DNA of 64,000 bases from Baia soyae (GCF_004341445.1 NZ_SLXV01000001.1:114638-178637); one strand, 5' to 3'. Positions 9,218-17,726 are shown, counted from the first letter of the stretch. Numbers and translations are program-made. The notes: generated by a model from the sequence alone, not told the origin.

Positions 9218-9583
9218 ATGAAAGATGTGCGTAAACAAATAGGAACCCTAGGGGAAGAAGTTGCAGCACAGTTGTTAGAAGAAAAGGGTTATGAGGTTCT
9301 AACACGTAATTGGCGCTCCCAATTAGGTGAACTCGATTTAATTGTGACGAATCAACGAGATTTAGTATTTGTCGAAGTACGGACGACCACAAGCACTCGT
9401 TTTGGCTATGGCTTTCAGTCTGTAGATGGAAAGAAACAACAACAAGTCCGAAAGATTGCGCTTCAATACGTTCTCAACCACGTAAAACGCCCTTATTCCT
9501 TGCGATTCGATGTCATTTCAGTTCTCTTAAATCGCCAAACAGGACAAGCCATCGAGACAGAGCATTTTGAAGGAGCGTTTTGA
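9218..9583 (+). CDS. YraN/UPF0102 family endonuclease-like protein
   Basis: UPF0102 proteins have a restriction-endonuclease-like fold and are often encoded between rnhB and comM. Their cellular role is not settled. The 121 residues show the conserved core GEEVAAQLLEEKGYEVLTRN, GELDLIV and LVFVEVRT, which carry the Asp and Glu of a PD-(D/E)xK-type site; the usual final Lys is Arg here. ATG with GGAGG 8 bases upstream. In this genome 6 kb of other genes separate it from comM. Confidence 0.9.
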   Translation: MKDVRKQIGTLGEEVAAQLLEEKGYEVLTRNWRSQLGELDLIVTNQRDLVFVEVRTTTSTRFGYGFQSVDGKKQQQVRKIALQYVLNHVKRPYSLRFDVISVLLNRQTGQAIETEHFEGAF

Positions 9584-9593
9584 AAAAGGAATA

Positions 9594-9638
9594 AATAAAG
9601 CAAGGAGACCGGATATTGATAGGTCTCCTTGCTTTATT
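9594..9638. terminator. Bidirectional terminator between yraN and the SufR-like regulator
   Basis: A perfect 17-bp stem (9594-9610 with 9622-9638) encloses an 11-base loop. The arms read AATAAAGCAAGGAGACC and GGTCTCCTTGCTTTATT. A/T-rich ends on both sides let it work for both convergent genes. The minus-strand gene ends inside the right arm. Confidence 0.85.
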
Positions 9639-10266
9639 TATGAGGACGGATCTGGTATATGCATTGTTTCCCGCCCTTGGCCTTACACTCCACTTGCTCT
9701 ACATCAGCGTCCAGAATACCACGGAACAAAGAGAGTTCGCTTCCACATGCTTGAAGATATTGATGTGCGACTGTGTGAATGGGACAGTTATATTCTGTCA
9801 TGGTATAAGTACCCTTTTCCACACCTTCTTCCCACTCGGCCATATAGCCCTTTTCCTGCTGAATCGATGCTAGTTGGGCTACTTGCTCTGAGAGAGGAAG
9901 ATCTTTCATAAGAGGTCGAATGGTTTCCTTTAAGCGTTCTTCACGGAGGCGAAATAATTGATCGATGGTTTCTTTGCCGTGAAGAGACTCTAAGTCTTGT
10001 AAAAAATCGAGTGTTAGATCACTATAATGTTTTGGAAAAAACGCTTCCGCTTCCTCGGTAAGGGAGTAGACGGATGTAGGTCTCCCCATCGCTTGACGTA
10101 CCAAAGTTGTTTTGAGTAGATGATCTTTTTCAAGAACTTGTAGATGTTTTCTCACAGCAATATTGGAGATTTCTAAGGCATTTGCTAACTCTTGTGCACT
10201 CATGGATCCACTTTTTCGAAGTAGGGTTAGGATTTGTTGACGTGTATAACTCATTGGTTCAGACAT
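9634..10266 (-). CDS. SufR-like helix-turn-helix regulator with a C-terminal cysteine cluster
   Basis: The 210-residue protein has an N-terminal winged HTH (MSAQELANALEISNIAVRK, about 22-40). The C-terminal domain has Cys/His positions spaced as in SufR-type Fe-S regulators: YNCPIHTVAHQ, LQACGSEL, VEQVECKAKGGKQCIY. SufR proteins repress Fe-S assembly genes and sense cluster state. No suf genes are in the window, so the target is unknown. The ATG has RBS AGGAGGA and its own promoter upstream. It could instead be a related DeoR/ArsR-type regulator of another redox process. Confidence 0.8.
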   Translation of the reverse strand: MSEPMSYTRQQILTLLRKSGSMSAQELANALEISNIAVRKHLQVLEKDHLLKTTLVRQAMGRPTSVYSLTEEAEAFFPKHYSDLTLDFLQDLESLHGKETIDQLFRLREERLKETIRPLMKDLPLSEQVAQLASIQQEKGYMAEWEEGVEKGTYTMTEYNCPIHTVAHQYLQACGSELSLFRGILDADVEQVECKAKGGKQCIYQIRPHK

Positions 10267-10318
10267 AACAAACGCATCCTCCTACTAAATAATCTCGTTC
10301 AGTCATAACCTCCACTTT

Positions 10319-10346
10319 AGTTTAGACTCCCTACAAAATCTGTCAA
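10319..10346 (-). promoter_or_regulatory. Promoter of the SufR-like regulator
   Basis: On the minus strand, TTGACA (10346-10341) and TAAACT (10324-10319) are spaced by 16 bases. The region around the -10 contains the near-repeat TTTAGTTTAG, a possible autoregulatory site. Confidence 0.55.
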
Positions 10347-10355
10347 GGGATCCCT

Positions 10356-10745
10356 TCAAGAAGTAGTTTCAATTAATTCGATCTGCTCCCCATCAGGTCC
10401 CTCGATAAATAAGATCTTGGTCTGATTCGGTAGTGTAATCGGCCCCTCCATAATGGGTATGTGGGTTTGAATACAAATGCGTTCCCATTCGATCAAATGG
10501 CTTACTTCGATAGCGAAATGATAGGTGGAGGGAGGGGATGTTGTCTCTTGGTTAATGGATATTAACTCTAATCTCCATCCATCTCCTTGAAGCCAGAGGA
10601 TTTCTTCTTCTTCTAGATAAAAATGTTGATGGACTTGTAAACCAAATAGTTGTTGATAAAACTGAGATGATACGTGTAGATTGCTAACTTGGATCGCTAC
10701 GTGGTGTAGGTGTACGTTTGTGGGTGTCGGAATCGCATGATACAT
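10356..10745 (-). CDS. VOC family (glyoxalase/dioxygenase-type) protein
   Basis: The 129-residue single-domain protein of the vicinal oxygen chelate superfamily shows LHHVAIQVSNLHVSSQFYQ at the N-terminus, YHFAIEV in the middle and EGPDGEQIELIE at the end. His and Glu at these positions are the usual metal ligands. The substrate cannot be told from sequence. It lies 16 bases downstream of the QueA-like gene on the same strand and probably shares its transcript. Confidence 0.8.
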   Translation of the reverse strand: MYHAIPTPTNVHLHHVAIQVSNLHVSSQFYQQLFGLQVHQHFYLEEEEILWLQGDGWRLELISINQETTSPPSTYHFAIEVSHLIEWERICIQTHIPIMEGPITLPNQTKILFIEGPDGEQIELIETTS

Positions 10746-10761
10746 AAATGCTTCTCCCTTT

Positions 10762-11796
10762 TTACAGAATTAAATTCATATCGCCAAATTCATGCCAATA
10801 ATACTGGTGCTCAATCGCTTCTTGGTAAGCATGAAGGAGGTGCTCTGGATTGATCAAAGATGAAAGAAGGTCGAGATGACTTGCTTCTGGCTCATGAAAT
10901 CCTGTTATTAACCCATCTACGACAAGGAGCTTTGTATTAGCAGTTATGTGTAGACTAGTCCATCCAGTCTGGGGGATAAGCTCTCCATCCCCGTCGATAG
11001 ATGTCTCTAAGGCCCTCACTATGGTTGTGCCAACTGCAATGACCCTCTTACCGTGCTTCTTGGCTTTCTTGATTTCTTGAACGGTACTAACGGGAACTAA
11101 GTATTCCTCGGCATGCTTTTTGGGGTCCAGATACGCTTGGTCATCAAGTAGATAACTAAGTCCTGTATGGAGCTGAATATATGCAATTCTCACTCCTTTT
11201 TTCTGTAATTTCAGTAATAGTTCCCAACTAAAAGCTCTTCCCGCAGAAGGCATTTCAACAGATCCTGGAACGGTTCCATAAACGGTTTGATAATAATCTA
11301 AGTCCCATGGATGGTCGATGTATTCATAGCGAATCGGTTCGCCTAAAGCATAGAACGATTCAAGTAGATGATTGCCAGATTGGGAGAATTGTAGGGTTAC
11401 AATGGAAGCCTCTGATAGTGAAATAACTTGTGCTTGGAGATAAGATGAGAAAATAAATTCATCTCCTAGATTCACCCCAGCGGCCACGATTAACGCTTCC
11501 CAGTTAGTCGAATCGATTCGTCGTGCCAGTCTAATTTCTACTTGGGTTTGTAGGAGTGTCCCATTCCGCTTCCAATCAACTTGAAAAACAGCTGGAATTG
11601 TTCGACTTGCATTTAGTACTAATAGATCGTCTTTCTCCAGATAGGAATCGATATGTTGAAACTGGGTATGTGTGGTCTCCCCCGTTTGGCGATTTAAAAC
11701 CATACACTTTACATGATCACGACGAATGCCGCGACGCTCAGGTGGCAAAGATGCATGAAGGGAGTCTGGTAGGTAGAAGGAAAGGGGTGCGGTCAT
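10762..11796 (-). CDS. QueA-like S-adenosylmethionine:tRNA ribosyltransferase-isomerase paralogue
   Basis: QueA transfers and rearranges the ribosyl group of SAM onto preQ1 in tRNA to make epoxyqueuosine. The 344-residue protein keeps much of the family scaffold: LVLNASRTIPAVF, PSAGRAFSWELLLKLQKKG, HTGLSYLL, HAEEYLVP, AVGTTIVRALET, VVDGLITGFH and the C-terminal AYQEAIEHQYYWHEFGDMNLI. It differs in several standard QueA blocks (for example HTGLGTFRPV and the MHSE-type motif), so I read it as a paralogue that may act on another substrate. It overlaps the upstream SDR gene by 4 bases (ATGA), which indicates tight coupling. Ordinary QueA remains possible. Confidence 0.75.
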   Translation of the reverse strand: MTAPLSFYLPDSLHASLPPERRGIRRDHVKCMVLNRQTGETTHTQFQHIDSYLEKDDLLVLNASRTIPAVFQVDWKRNGTLLQTQVEIRLARRIDSTNWEALIVAAGVNLGDEFIFSSYLQAQVISLSEASIVTLQFSQSGNHLLESFYALGEPIRYEYIDHPWDLDYYQTVYGTVPGSVEMPSAGRAFSWELLLKLQKKGVRIAYIQLHTGLSYLLDDQAYLDPKKHAEEYLVPVSTVQEIKKAKKHGKRVIAVGTTIVRALETSIDGDGELIPQTGWTSLHITANTKLLVVDGLITGFHEPEASHLDLLSSLINPEHLLHAYQEAIEHQYYWHEFGDMNLIL

Positions 11797-12533
11797 GATA
11801 AAGCCCCCCTTTTTTGTAAGAACTCAGCCGCTTGTATTCGTTCTCCGTTTTCCGTTGATTCGGCTGAAGCTAAGTGTAGAAACACATCGACGACATCATT
11901 TGGATCAGTGAGGTCGTAATCGCAATCTGGTACGGCTAAAGCATGCATTTCTGTATCCATCTCACCCGGATCTATCATATTCATGCGAACTCCAGTCCCT
12001 TCTAGCTCATCAGCCCACGTTTCAGTTAATCCTTCCAATGCAAATTTGGAGATTCCATAAGCCCCCCAACCGCTGTAGCCCGTATGCCCTGCTTCTGACG
12101 TTACATTTATGATAGAACCTTTTTTCTCTTGTAGCATCCTCGCCACCACTCTTCGCGTTACGAGAAAAGGGCCTACTGCGTTTACGCGAAGAACTTCTTG
12201 ATAGTCAACTTCGGGATAATCGGCCAGAAGGGGCATAGGACTAGGGCCTAGGATAGATGCATTGTTAATTAAGACGTCAATGGTGCCAAAGGTTGCTTCA
12301 GCCAATGCGATAAATCGTTCTACATCACGAGAGAGTGATAGGTCGGCCGTAATGGCTAATACTTCCATTGCTCCTTGCTCAATCGCTTCCTTTTTTACTT
12401 GAAGTAATTTCGTTTCCTCTCGAGAACAAATGGCTAATTTCGCTCTCTCTTTGGCAAATGCTAGCGCCAAGGCACGCCCTAACCCTTTTGATGCGCCAGT
12501 AATCATAATAACCTGATTCGAAAAGGTTGACAT
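11793..12533 (-). CDS. Short-chain dehydrogenase/reductase
   Basis: NAD(P)-dependent oxidoreductase of the SDR family, 246 residues. The cofactor motif TGASKGLG (about 13-20), NNAS (about 90), a catalytic Ser near NVTSEAG and YGISK (Tyr/Lys pair) are all present, so it should be active. RBS AAAGGAG upstream of the ATG. It is the first gene of a probable three-gene minus-strand unit with the QueA-like and VOC genes. The substrate is unknown. Confidence 0.88.
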   Translation of the reverse strand: MSTFSNQVIMITGASKGLGRALALAFAKERAKLAICSREETKLLQVKKEAIEQGAMEVLAITADLSLSRDVERFIALAEATFGTIDVLINNASILGPSPMPLLADYPEVDYQEVLRVNAVGPFLVTRRVVARMLQEKKGSIINVTSEAGHTGYSGWGAYGISKFALEGLTETWADELEGTGVRMNMIDPGEMDTEMHALAVPDCDYDLTDPNDVVDVFLHLASAESTENGERIQAAEFLQKRGALS

Positions 12534-12819
12534 ATAAATCCGCTCCTTTGGTCTTCATGGATTGCATTTTCTTATGTGCGTTTTTAGTTATTTTATAAAC
12601 TTAGTTAATCTTTTAGTTAAATAAGTTGCATCTACATCTTAGCCCCTTCGCAACAATCTGTAAAGAGGAAATGAACATGATATTTCAATTTTTTATGTGA
12701 ATGATAAATATAGAATTTTTTCTAAAAAATAGGTTTGATTCTTTGCTCTAGCTCTTAGAATATTCTTGGAGGTAAATGAATAAATACTATAAAAACATGG
12801 ATGATCAGGAGGGTTGTTT

Positions 12820-13791
12820 ATGAGTCAGGAACCAAAGAGAATGTTTATGGATCAAGAAAAAAACTTATATCTTCCAAAGGTAAGTGTTTTAATATCTGCT
12901 TGTAATCGTCCTCATATGTTGAAGCAGGCATTGGAGAGTGTATTAGCCCAAACATATCCCAATATTGAGATCATTATCGGTGATAATAGTACTGATAATG
13001 GAGTGGAGGCTTTGGTTGAGCCCTATTTAAGGGATTATGATCATATTAAGTATGTTCGAAATGTAGAGACAGGTCGAAACTCATTTGACTTGGGTAATAC
13101 CCTAACCCTGTTTAGTATGGCTACTGGAGAGTTTGTTAACTTTCTACATGATTATGATTTTTTTCATCGGGAGAAAATCGAAAAAATGGTCCATTACTTT
13201 CTTCGCCTTCCTAATGTCAAATTAGTTACTTCTTACAGACAGGTAGTTGACGACGATGGAAATGAATTACCTCCAGTCGTAAGTACATCTAAATTGCTTT
13301 ATAAAGATTCACTTATTAATGGAAAAGAGCTTGGGAAGCACATGCTTAGCCAGTTCACTAATTCAATAGGGGGATGTACGACGGTTTTATTTAAAAAAAG
13401 TGATCTCCAGGAAGGTTGGGCAAGGTATGGAGGCTTTCATCATGTTGTGTTGAGTGATGTAGCTACTTGGATGTCTCTACTCTCTCAAGGAGATGCGGTA
13501 TATATAGCAGAACCGTTAAGTTACGTCAGGATTCACCTAGAAGATCGGATGAATACAGCAGATTTAGAGTTAGGACGTGTAGCTGAGTGGGCAAGTATTT
13601 TGTTGAGTTCTTTTGAAAACCAATTTATCGAGATGGCTGAGTACCAAGGTTATCTCAAACAGTGGAATGAACGTTGGAATTCTCGTATGCATGAATTAAT
13701 TGCAAGTGAAAATCATTCCTTTATTTTGCAAGGAGTGCGTAAGAAATGCTTGAGACTATTGGAAGACATTCCGCAGATATATAGCTTATAG
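12820..13791 (+). CDS. Family 2 glycosyltransferase
   Basis: A GT-A fold glycosyltransferase of 323 residues. The N-terminal nucleotide-sugar site PKVSVLISACNRPHMLKQAL and IIGDNSTDNGVE is followed by a metal-site-like FLHDYDFF (about 107-114). There is no membrane segment. The ATG at 12820 is chosen because AGGAGG (12807-12812) lies 7 bases upstream. It heads a plus-strand group with a DegT aminotransferase and a methyltransferase, which suggests modified-sugar synthesis or protein/exosporium glycosylation. Acceptor and sugar are not predictable. Confidence 0.85.
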   Translation: MSQEPKRMFMDQEKNLYLPKVSVLISACNRPHMLKQALESVLAQTYPNIEIIIGDNSTDNGVEALVEPYLRDYDHIKYVRNVETGRNSFDLGNTLTLFSMATGEFVNFLHDYDFFHREKIEKMVHYFLRLPNVKLVTSYRQVVDDDGNELPPVVSTSKLLYKDSLINGKELGKHMLSQFTNSIGGCTTVLFKKSDLQEGWARYGGFHHVVLSDVATWMSLLSQGDAVYIAEPLSYVRIHLEDRMNTADLELGRVAEWASILLSSFENQFIEMAEYQGYLKQWNERWNSRMHELIASENHSFILQGVRKKCLRLLEDIPQIYSL

Positions 13792-13836
13792 CCACCATTG
13801 CTGTGAATTTGATAGATAAAGTGAGGGGATTCGCTA

Positions 13837-14967
13837 ATTAAACCGATACCATTTCTCCGTCCTAATGTAGTGAAGAGCGAATTATATCTAGCGTATCTTT
13901 CGCAAATTGATGAAAATCGAATTTATTCCAACTACGGACCCTTGAATGACACTTTCGAAGAGCGGATCCTGCAAGAGTTTTTCGAAGGGGAGGGTGCGGT
14001 AAGCACCGTTAATAATGCAACAATTGGTTTAATGCTTGCCATTTCTCAATGTATGAGGCCGAATGGTCGATATGCGCTAATGCCTAGCTTTACCTTCTCA
14101 GCTACCCCTTTAGCTGCTATTTGGTGTGGACTAGAGCCTTATTTTATCGATATTTATGAAGACGAATGGTCTATGAATGTAGACATAGTAGAGGATACTT
14201 TGAAAAAGCTAGGGGACCAGGTTGCAGTTGTTGTTCCCTATGCAACATTTGGAACATGTATAGACCTGACATACTACAACGAGTTGCAGAAGAAAGGTAT
14301 CCCAGTAGTAGTGGATGCAGCAGCTAGCTTTGGAGCAAGAGATAAGCATGGTCATTTTGGTAAGGGTTTTTTAGGGAGCATCATCTATAGCTTCCATGCT
14401 ACCAAGGGATTTGGAATTGGAGAGGGAGGATTGGTATACAGCGGTGATGAAGGGATCATCTCAAATGTGCGGCAAGCGGGGAATTTCGGTTATAAGGGGA
14501 GTAGAGAATCAACTTTAAAAGGGCTCAATAGTAAGATGTCCGAATATATGGCTGCCATCGGTCTGGCAACGTTGGATGTATTTGAACAGAAAATGGAATC
14601 CCGAAAGCAGATTAAACAATGGTACTTAGAGCAGATGAATAAATGGAATCTATTTGAGAAAGGATGGAGAGTTCAAAATTGCTCTGGTCAGATCGTTACT
14701 CAACTCCTTTCCATTCTCAGTCCACGGGACGAAAAAGCACATGAACTCATAGATCGTTTAGATAAACAAGGGATTGAGACGCGATGCTATTTTTCTCCGC
14801 CTTGCCACAGGCAAAAACAATTTGCTACTAGCAATCAATCTACTATGGCCATGACGGAATGCATATCAGATCGCATCATCAGTCTACCGTTTTGGGAAGA
14901 GATGGACACGATGCTTGTAAGCCAAATAGTTAAAGAGCTAGCAAATACTTTGCATAGGGGTGGGTAG
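13837..14967 (+). CDS. DegT/DnrJ/EryC1/StrS-family PLP aminotransferase, probable ATT start
   Basis: PLP-dependent sugar aminotransferase family. Visible blocks are YSNYGPLNDTFEERI, PSFTFSATPLAAIWCGL, VVDAAASFGA (PLP Asp) and SFHATKGFGIGEGG (Lys Schiff base). The first standard start in frame is GTG 13870, but it has no RBS and cuts off the family-like N-terminus. The frame stays open upstream to a TGA at 13822 and encodes IKPIPFLRPNVVKSELY, typical of the family. GAGGGGA (13823-13829) sits 7 bases before an ATT at 13837, so an ATT start is the best reading. Product about 376 aa. Confidence 0.8.
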   Translation: MKPIPFLRPNVVKSELYLAYLSQIDENRIYSNYGPLNDTFEERILQEFFEGEGAVSTVNNATIGLMLAISQCMRPNGRYALMPSFTFSATPLAAIWCGLEPYFIDIYEDEWSMNVDIVEDTLKKLGDQVAVVVPYATFGTCIDLTYYNELQKKGIPVVVDAAASFGARDKHGHFGKGFLGSIIYSFHATKGFGIGEGGLVYSGDEGIISNVRQAGNFGYKGSRESTLKGLNSKMSEYMAAIGLATLDVFEQKMESRKQIKQWYLEQMNKWNLFEKGWRVQNCSGQIVTQLLSILSPRDEKAHELIDRLDKQGIETRCYFSPPCHRQKQFATSNQSTMAMTECISDRIISLPFWEEMDTMLVSQIVKELANTLHRGG

Positions 14968-14968
14968 G

Positions 14969-15694
14969 TTGGAAAATACATCTTCCTATTATTGTCCATG
15001 TTGTAAGAATCACGTTTCACAATTTATTCCTTGGCCTGCTGGTTCTTTTGAACCACAACCATTTCAATTGGAAAATTGGAATCTAGAAACAGGAATTTGT
15101 TCGATCTGTATGGCTATGGATCGTGAAAGGCTTTACGTATGGTTTATTGAAAGAGAAACTGATTTATTACGGGCGAATGTAAGTGTTTTGCATATTGATC
15201 CTGAAAGAGAAAAACATGTAAAAAATAGGATGTCTACATGCGCGAATCTCCATTACGTGTGTGGAGATTCGAAACCTCTAGACCCTTGGACCAAGGGATT
15301 AGACGCCACAAATCTTTATTTTGGGGATCAAGCGTTTGATGTCGTTTTATGTAGTCATATACTTGAGAACATTCCGGATGATCGTAAGGCGATGAGAGAG
15401 TTTTACAGGGTAATGAAAGTAGGAGGCTGGGGGATTATGCAAGTGCCGCTGGCTACGAATGTCGAGACGAGTTTTGAGGATGAGCAAGTCGTAACTCCAG
15501 AAGATCGGATTAGAGCCTATGGTCATCAAGATCGTGTGCGAGTATATGCGAAAGAAGATTATATACAGAGGCTAGAGTCAGTTGGCTTTAGAGTGGAACT
15601 GTACAATATTGCAGAGAGATATTCGATCGAAGAAGCATGTAAATTAGGACTTTCAAAAGAAGATAATCTTTATATTGTGCATAAAGATGCATGA
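14969..15694 (+). CDS. Class I SAM-dependent methyltransferase with N-terminal zinc-ribbon-like motif
   Basis: About 241 residues. The N-terminal part has two CxxC pairs (YYCPCC and GICSIC), a likely zinc knuckle. It is followed by a Rossmann methyltransferase domain with VLHIDPE, FDVVLCSHILENIPD and a post-motif segment MREFYRVMKVGGWGIM. The TTG at 14969 has AGGGGTGG 6 bases upstream. The GTG at 14960 is an alternative overlapping the DegT stop. Coupling with the aminotransferase and glycosyltransferase suggests a role in sugar decoration. Substrate unknown. Confidence 0.82.
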   Translation: MENTSSYYCPCCKNHVSQFIPWPAGSFEPQPFQLENWNLETGICSICMAMDRERLYVWFIERETDLLRANVSVLHIDPEREKHVKNRMSTCANLHYVCGDSKPLDPWTKGLDATNLYFGDQAFDVVLCSHILENIPDDRKAMREFYRVMKVGGWGIMQVPLATNVETSFEDEQVVTPEDRIRAYGHQDRVRVYAKEDYIQRLESVGFRVELYNIAERYSIEEACKLGLSKEDNLYIVHKDA

Positions 15695-15713
15695 TCCATT
15701 CTTCTTACCATGT

Positions 15714-15746
15714 AGATGACTTCTTGAGACAGAGTCATCTTTTTTG
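15714..15746 (+). terminator. Terminator after the sugar-modification genes
   Basis: Stem AGATGACT / AGTCATCT (15714-15721 and 15733-15740) followed by a run of T, 20 bases after the methyltransferase stop. Confidence 0.75.
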
Positions 15747-15832
15747 TCTTTATTTGAATAAATTAGCAGGATTATATGAAAAAAACCCGAATGATTACCA
15801 TATTATGGAACAAATGTTTGGGGGATAATCAT

Positions 15833-17362
15833 TTGTATGCAAAGATCTATAGTGCATCTGTATTAGGAATCCATGGTTTTATCGTGGAGGTTGAGGTAGA
15901 TATTAGTAATGGATTACCTGCTTTCGATATAGTTGGTCTTCCTGATTCATCTGTTCGGGAGTCCAAGGAGCGGGTTCGGGCGGCTGTTAAAAATAGTGGA
16001 GTAAACTTCCCCTTACAGCGTATTACGACGAATCTAGCTCCAGCGGATATTAAGAAGGAGGGCGCCAGCTTTGATCTAGCAATTGCGTTGGGGATTCTTC
16101 TAGCTAGTGATCAAATGGTAGGGGCAAGCATAGATAAAACGATTTTTTTAGGTGAATTATCTCTAGATGGATGTTTACGACCTCTTCATGGAATTTTGCC
16201 CATGGTTATGTGTGCAAAAGAACAGGGATTTGCCAAGGTGTTAGTACCTAGTGCGAATGACCAAGAAGCACGCTTAGTTGATGGAATTGAGATTATTCCA
16301 CTACAGACATTGAAAGAATCAGTAGCATACTTAAAAGGAGAATGGCAGCCAGCTGCTGGAGAAATCGCTACCACCACTGAACTAACGAAATCGATCCAAC
16401 CCGATTTGAAGGATGTCCAAGGACAGCAACATGTAAAACGGGCGATGGAAGTGGCCGCTGGAGGTGGTCATAATTTAATGTTAATTGGCCCACCCGGTTC
16501 AGGCAAAACGATGCTTGCCAGACGGATTCCCAGCATTCTTCCCTGTATGAATCGTCAAGAATCTCTGGAAGTAACGAAGATTTATAGCATAGCTGGTTTA
16601 TTATCTGAGCGAGGTAAACTTGTCCAAGAGCGCCCATTCCGCTCTCCTCATCATACAGTATCCTCAGTTGGGATCGTAGGAGGTGGGCAAATCCCAAAGC
16701 CTGGAGAGGTAAGCTTGTCCCATCGAGGCGTGTTGTTTTTAGATGAACTACCTGAATTCTCCAAGGCAGCTTTAGAGGTTCTTCGCCAGCCTCTAGAAGA
16801 TAAAGAGGTTACTCTTAGTAGATCGAAGATAACATTATCTTTTCCGTCTGATTTCATGCTTATTTCGTCTATGAATCCATGCCCGTGTGGATTTTATGGG
16901 TACGAGGAAGATCGAAGTTGCACATGCACTCCTCATCAAGTACAAAGATACCGCTCTCGTATCTCGGGGCCCCTGCTCGATCGAATTGATCTGCATGTGG
17001 AGGTACCCCGAGTAAACTTCGAGACGATATCTTCTAAATCTGTACCTGAGTCGTCACTGGAGATTCGGTTGAGAGTAAATCAAGCGAGACAAATTCAACA
17101 AGAGCGATTTAAAGAATCAGCAACTCTTTGTAACAGTAGCATGGTACCGGCCCAAATTCGAAAACATTGCGAGTTAGATCGAGCTGGAAGAGGACTATTA
17201 CATCAATCATTTGATCGACTTGGATTAAGTGCACGAGCACATGATCGAATTCTAAAGGTGGCACGTACGATCGCTGATCTTGCAGGTGAAGAGAAAATCC
17301 AGGTGGCCCATGTTGCTGAGGCGATTCAATATCGGGCACTGGATCGGAAGTTCTGGGGCTAA
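15833..17362 (+). CDS. comM: ComM/YifB family Mg-chelatase-like AAA+ ATPase
   Basis: ComM-type proteins are hexameric AAA+ helicases; in naturally competent Gram-negatives they promote branch migration. The TTG at 15833, 7 bases after TGGGGGA, gives the family N-terminus MYAKIYSASVLGIHG and 509 residues. An upstream ATG at 15776 adds a poorly conserved leader. Domains: N-terminal Lon-like S5 domain (GLPAFDIVGLPDSSVRE), AAA+ with Walker A GPPGSGKT and Walker B VLFLDELPEF, SMNPCPCGF with a cysteine cluster, and a C-terminal chelatase-like domain. It usually neighbours yraN and dprA; here it stands alone. Confidence 0.93.
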   Translation: MYAKIYSASVLGIHGFIVEVEVDISNGLPAFDIVGLPDSSVRESKERVRAAVKNSGVNFPLQRITTNLAPADIKKEGASFDLAIALGILLASDQMVGASIDKTIFLGELSLDGCLRPLHGILPMVMCAKEQGFAKVLVPSANDQEARLVDGIEIIPLQTLKESVAYLKGEWQPAAGEIATTTELTKSIQPDLKDVQGQQHVKRAMEVAAGGGHNLMLIGPPGSGKTMLARRIPSILPCMNRQESLEVTKIYSIAGLLSERGKLVQERPFRSPHHTVSSVGIVGGGQIPKPGEVSLSHRGVLFLDELPEFSKAALEVLRQPLEDKEVTLSRSKITLSFPSDFMLISSMNPCPCGFYGYEEDRSCTCTPHQVQRYRSRISGPLLDRIDLHVEVPRVNFETISSKSVPESSLEIRLRVNQARQIQQERFKESATLCNSSMVPAQIRKHCELDRAGRGLLHQSFDRLGLSARAHDRILKVARTIADLAGEEKIQVAHVAEAIQYRALDRKFWG

Positions 17363-17363
17363 G

Positions 17364-17624
17364 CTATTTGGCTTTGACCTTTACCCATTCATTCCGATAC
17401 AACAGAAGGCGATACTCTTTTCTAGCGGCTTGGAGTGTTTCAAAAATCCTCACTCCTTCTGCATAGTTTCCAATGCCCATCGCTTGTCGATAGGATCTCT
17501 CGATGGGTGCCACTACTTCCTGAAAGTAGTAATTGGCTCGATTCGTAAAATGAGATTTTTTTGGTCGCGCGACTTGCTGTTCACTTGCTGGGGTATTTTT
17601 GGCCTTTGAACCCTTTTTTGCCAT
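17364..17624 (-). CDS. Small basic protein of unknown function
   Basis: The 86-residue protein begins with a Lys-rich low-complexity tail (MAKKGSKAKN) and continues with a probable helical domain containing FTNRANYYFQEVVAPIERSY. I do not recognise the family. The gene is believable because CAGGAGG stands at the right distance before the ATG and the codons look normal. It converges on comM with only one base between the stops and may be transcribed on its own. No function is proposed. Confidence 0.65.
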   Translation of the reverse strand: MAKKGSKAKNTPASEQQVARPKKSHFTNRANYYFQEVVAPIERSYRQAMGIGNYAEGVRIFETLQAARKEYRLLLYRNEWVKVKAK

Positions 17625-17726
17625 GCTTATACGCCTCCTGAAATGTCAAACTAATAGATCTAGCTAATGACCTATACCATATTTATGTTATGGAAAAGAG
17701 AATATTGTTATTTTTATTACTATTTT

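Noticed and set aside
9567..9911. Plus-strand frames overlapping the SufR-like gene
   Set aside because: They lie across the terminator and opposite a gene with clear HTH and cysteine motifs; no RBS.
13870..13872. GTG 13870 as start of the DegT aminotransferase
   Set aside because: No RBS, and it would remove a family-like N-terminus that is encoded in frame upstream.
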